Shown one piece after another: positions 63,433 through 64,000 of a DNA stretch of 64,000 nt (position 1 is its first letter; every line of letters starts with the position of its first letter). The DNA comes from Erythrobacter sp. EC-HK427. Its GTDB lineage: Bacteria > Pseudomonadota > Alphaproteobacteria > Sphingomonadales > Sphingomonadaceae. The position numbers and the translations under genes were made by a program. The notes under the pieces were generated by a model. The model ran no database searches and had not been told where the DNA came from. It saw only the letters and a list, made by a program, of their open reading frames with translations. Location of the stretch: contig NZ_LR701479.1 of the NCBI RefSeq assembly GCF_902498745.1, positions 748,292 to 812,291 of the forward strand, read 5' to 3'.

Positions 63433-64000
63433 TGGCGATGCTCCAGATCGGCAAGTCCGGGGTGATGACCGCGCGCGCCGCGCTCGACACCACCGCTCAG
63501 AACATCGCCAATGCCGGGAACGAGGATTACGCCCGCCGTTCGGTGACGGTGGAGGAAGTCGCCACCAGCGGGCAGATTGGCCGCCAGGGCGGCTCTGCCC
63601 TTGCCGGGGTGCGCGTGGCCGAAATCAGCCGTTCGACTTCGATTTTCCTGCAAAGCGAAGCGCGCCGCAGCGCCGCCGATCTGGCGCGCGCCGATGCCGA
63701 ACTCGTGGGGCTGCGCAACGCCGAAACCGCGGTCGAGCAATCGGGGCTTTACGCCTCCATCGTCGACTTCGAAGCCGCACTGTCGCGCCTCGCCACCGAT
63801 CCGCTGGGCGGGGCCTTGCGCAATGCGGTGGTGGAGGAAGCGCGCCGCGTAGCACAGACCTTCCAAGTGGCAGACAACAGCCTCGGTATCGCAGAGGCGG
63901 AAATCCGCTTCGAAACCGAAGGCGCCGCTACCCTTGTCAATGTGCTCGCTGCCGATCTGGCGCGCACCAATACCGGCATTGCCCGCGCATTGCCGGGAAG
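63429..64000 (+). CDS. flgK: Flagellar hook-filament junction protein FlgK, cut by window edge
   Basis: The first 190 residues are in the window. The N-terminus has the HAP1 motif LDTTAQNIANAGNEDYARRSV (near residue 20) and a long helix region around residues 75-120. FlgK joins hook and filament with FlgL and is the client of FlgN. Its ATG overlaps the flgJ stop. The rest of the gene lies past position 64000. Confidence 0.93.
   Translation, partial: MMAMLQIGKSGVMTARAALDTTAQNIANAGNEDYARRSVTVEEVATSGQIGRQGGSALAGVRVAEISRSTSIFLQSEARRSAADLARADAELVGLRNAETAVEQSGLYASIVDFEAALSRLATDPLGGALRNAVVEEARRVAQTFQVADNSLGIAEAEIRFETEGAATLVNVLAADLARTNTGIARALPG

Overview
The window looks like a chromosomal segment of an alphaproteobacterium of the order Sphingomonadales, most likely an Erythrobacteraceae-type organism. 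The reasons are the high GC content, a GapR/DUF2312 protein, a DUF1244 protein, a PEP-CTERM protein with a PAPAG-type sorting motif, sphingomonad-style secreted glycoside hydrolases, and a compact flagellar cluster with an RpoN promoter. This placement is inference from gene content; no rRNA or tRNA gene was seen.

Positions 1-20345 form a polysaccharide utilisation region. In order it holds a carboxylesterase (cut by the window edge), a GH3 lipoprotein, a LacI regulator, a Tat-lipoprotein GH5 mannanase-like enzyme, two GH5 endoglucanase-like enzymes, a GH35 beta-galactosidase, a GH31 alpha-xylosidase with a PA14 insert, a FucP-type sugar:H+ symporter, a FadR-type GntR regulator, a GH43 lipoprotein, an FAH-superfamily (AraD1/GguC-like) enzyme, an L-arabinose/D-galactose 1-dehydrogenase, a GH51 arabinofuranosidase and an aldose 1-epimerase. 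Together these could cut xyloglucan/glucomannan-like hemicellulose backbones, strip xylose, galactose and arabinose side chains, import the sugars and oxidise L-arabinose by the non-phosphorylative route. Operator-like palindromes for two regulator families can be read next to the genes they would control. No TonB-dependent receptor is present.

Positions 20718-51293 are mostly housekeeping: transaldolase, acyl-CoA synthetase, Tat-exported dienelactone hydrolase, nitronate monooxygenase, purT, lysC, ubiG, a glycerophosphodiesterase, an ArsC-like protein, ruvC, a YebC regulator, gapR, pyruvate kinase, nadB, an ABC ATPase, an endonuclease III homologue, a Phd/PIN toxin-antitoxin pair, guaA, a TPR lipoprotein, a PEP-CTERM protein, sdaA and gyrB. 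Within this part, a 25-base motif with conserved spacing precedes two short putative transcripts, each ending in a strong terminator. One encodes a 26-residue peptide, the other looks like a small RNA with a C-rich anti-Shine-Dalgarno loop.

Positions 51290-64000 are flagellar. A leftward operon runs from a MotA/ExbB-like protein through a short MotB/ExbD-like protein, flgA, flgM, flgN, a lytic transglycosylase, flhA and fliA. A rightward operon runs flgB-C-D-E-F-G-H-I-J-K, with flgK cut by the window edge. An RpoN -24/-12 promoter and two FlbD-like palindromes lie between the two operons. Several parts are reduced: a one-domain FlgD, a short FlgE, an FlgJ without muramidase and stator-like proteins lacking canonical domains.

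The most unusual observation is that two related 90-100 bp double-hairpin repeat elements lie in frame inside protein-coding genes: one in the middle of ubiG, the other in the signal peptide of flgI.
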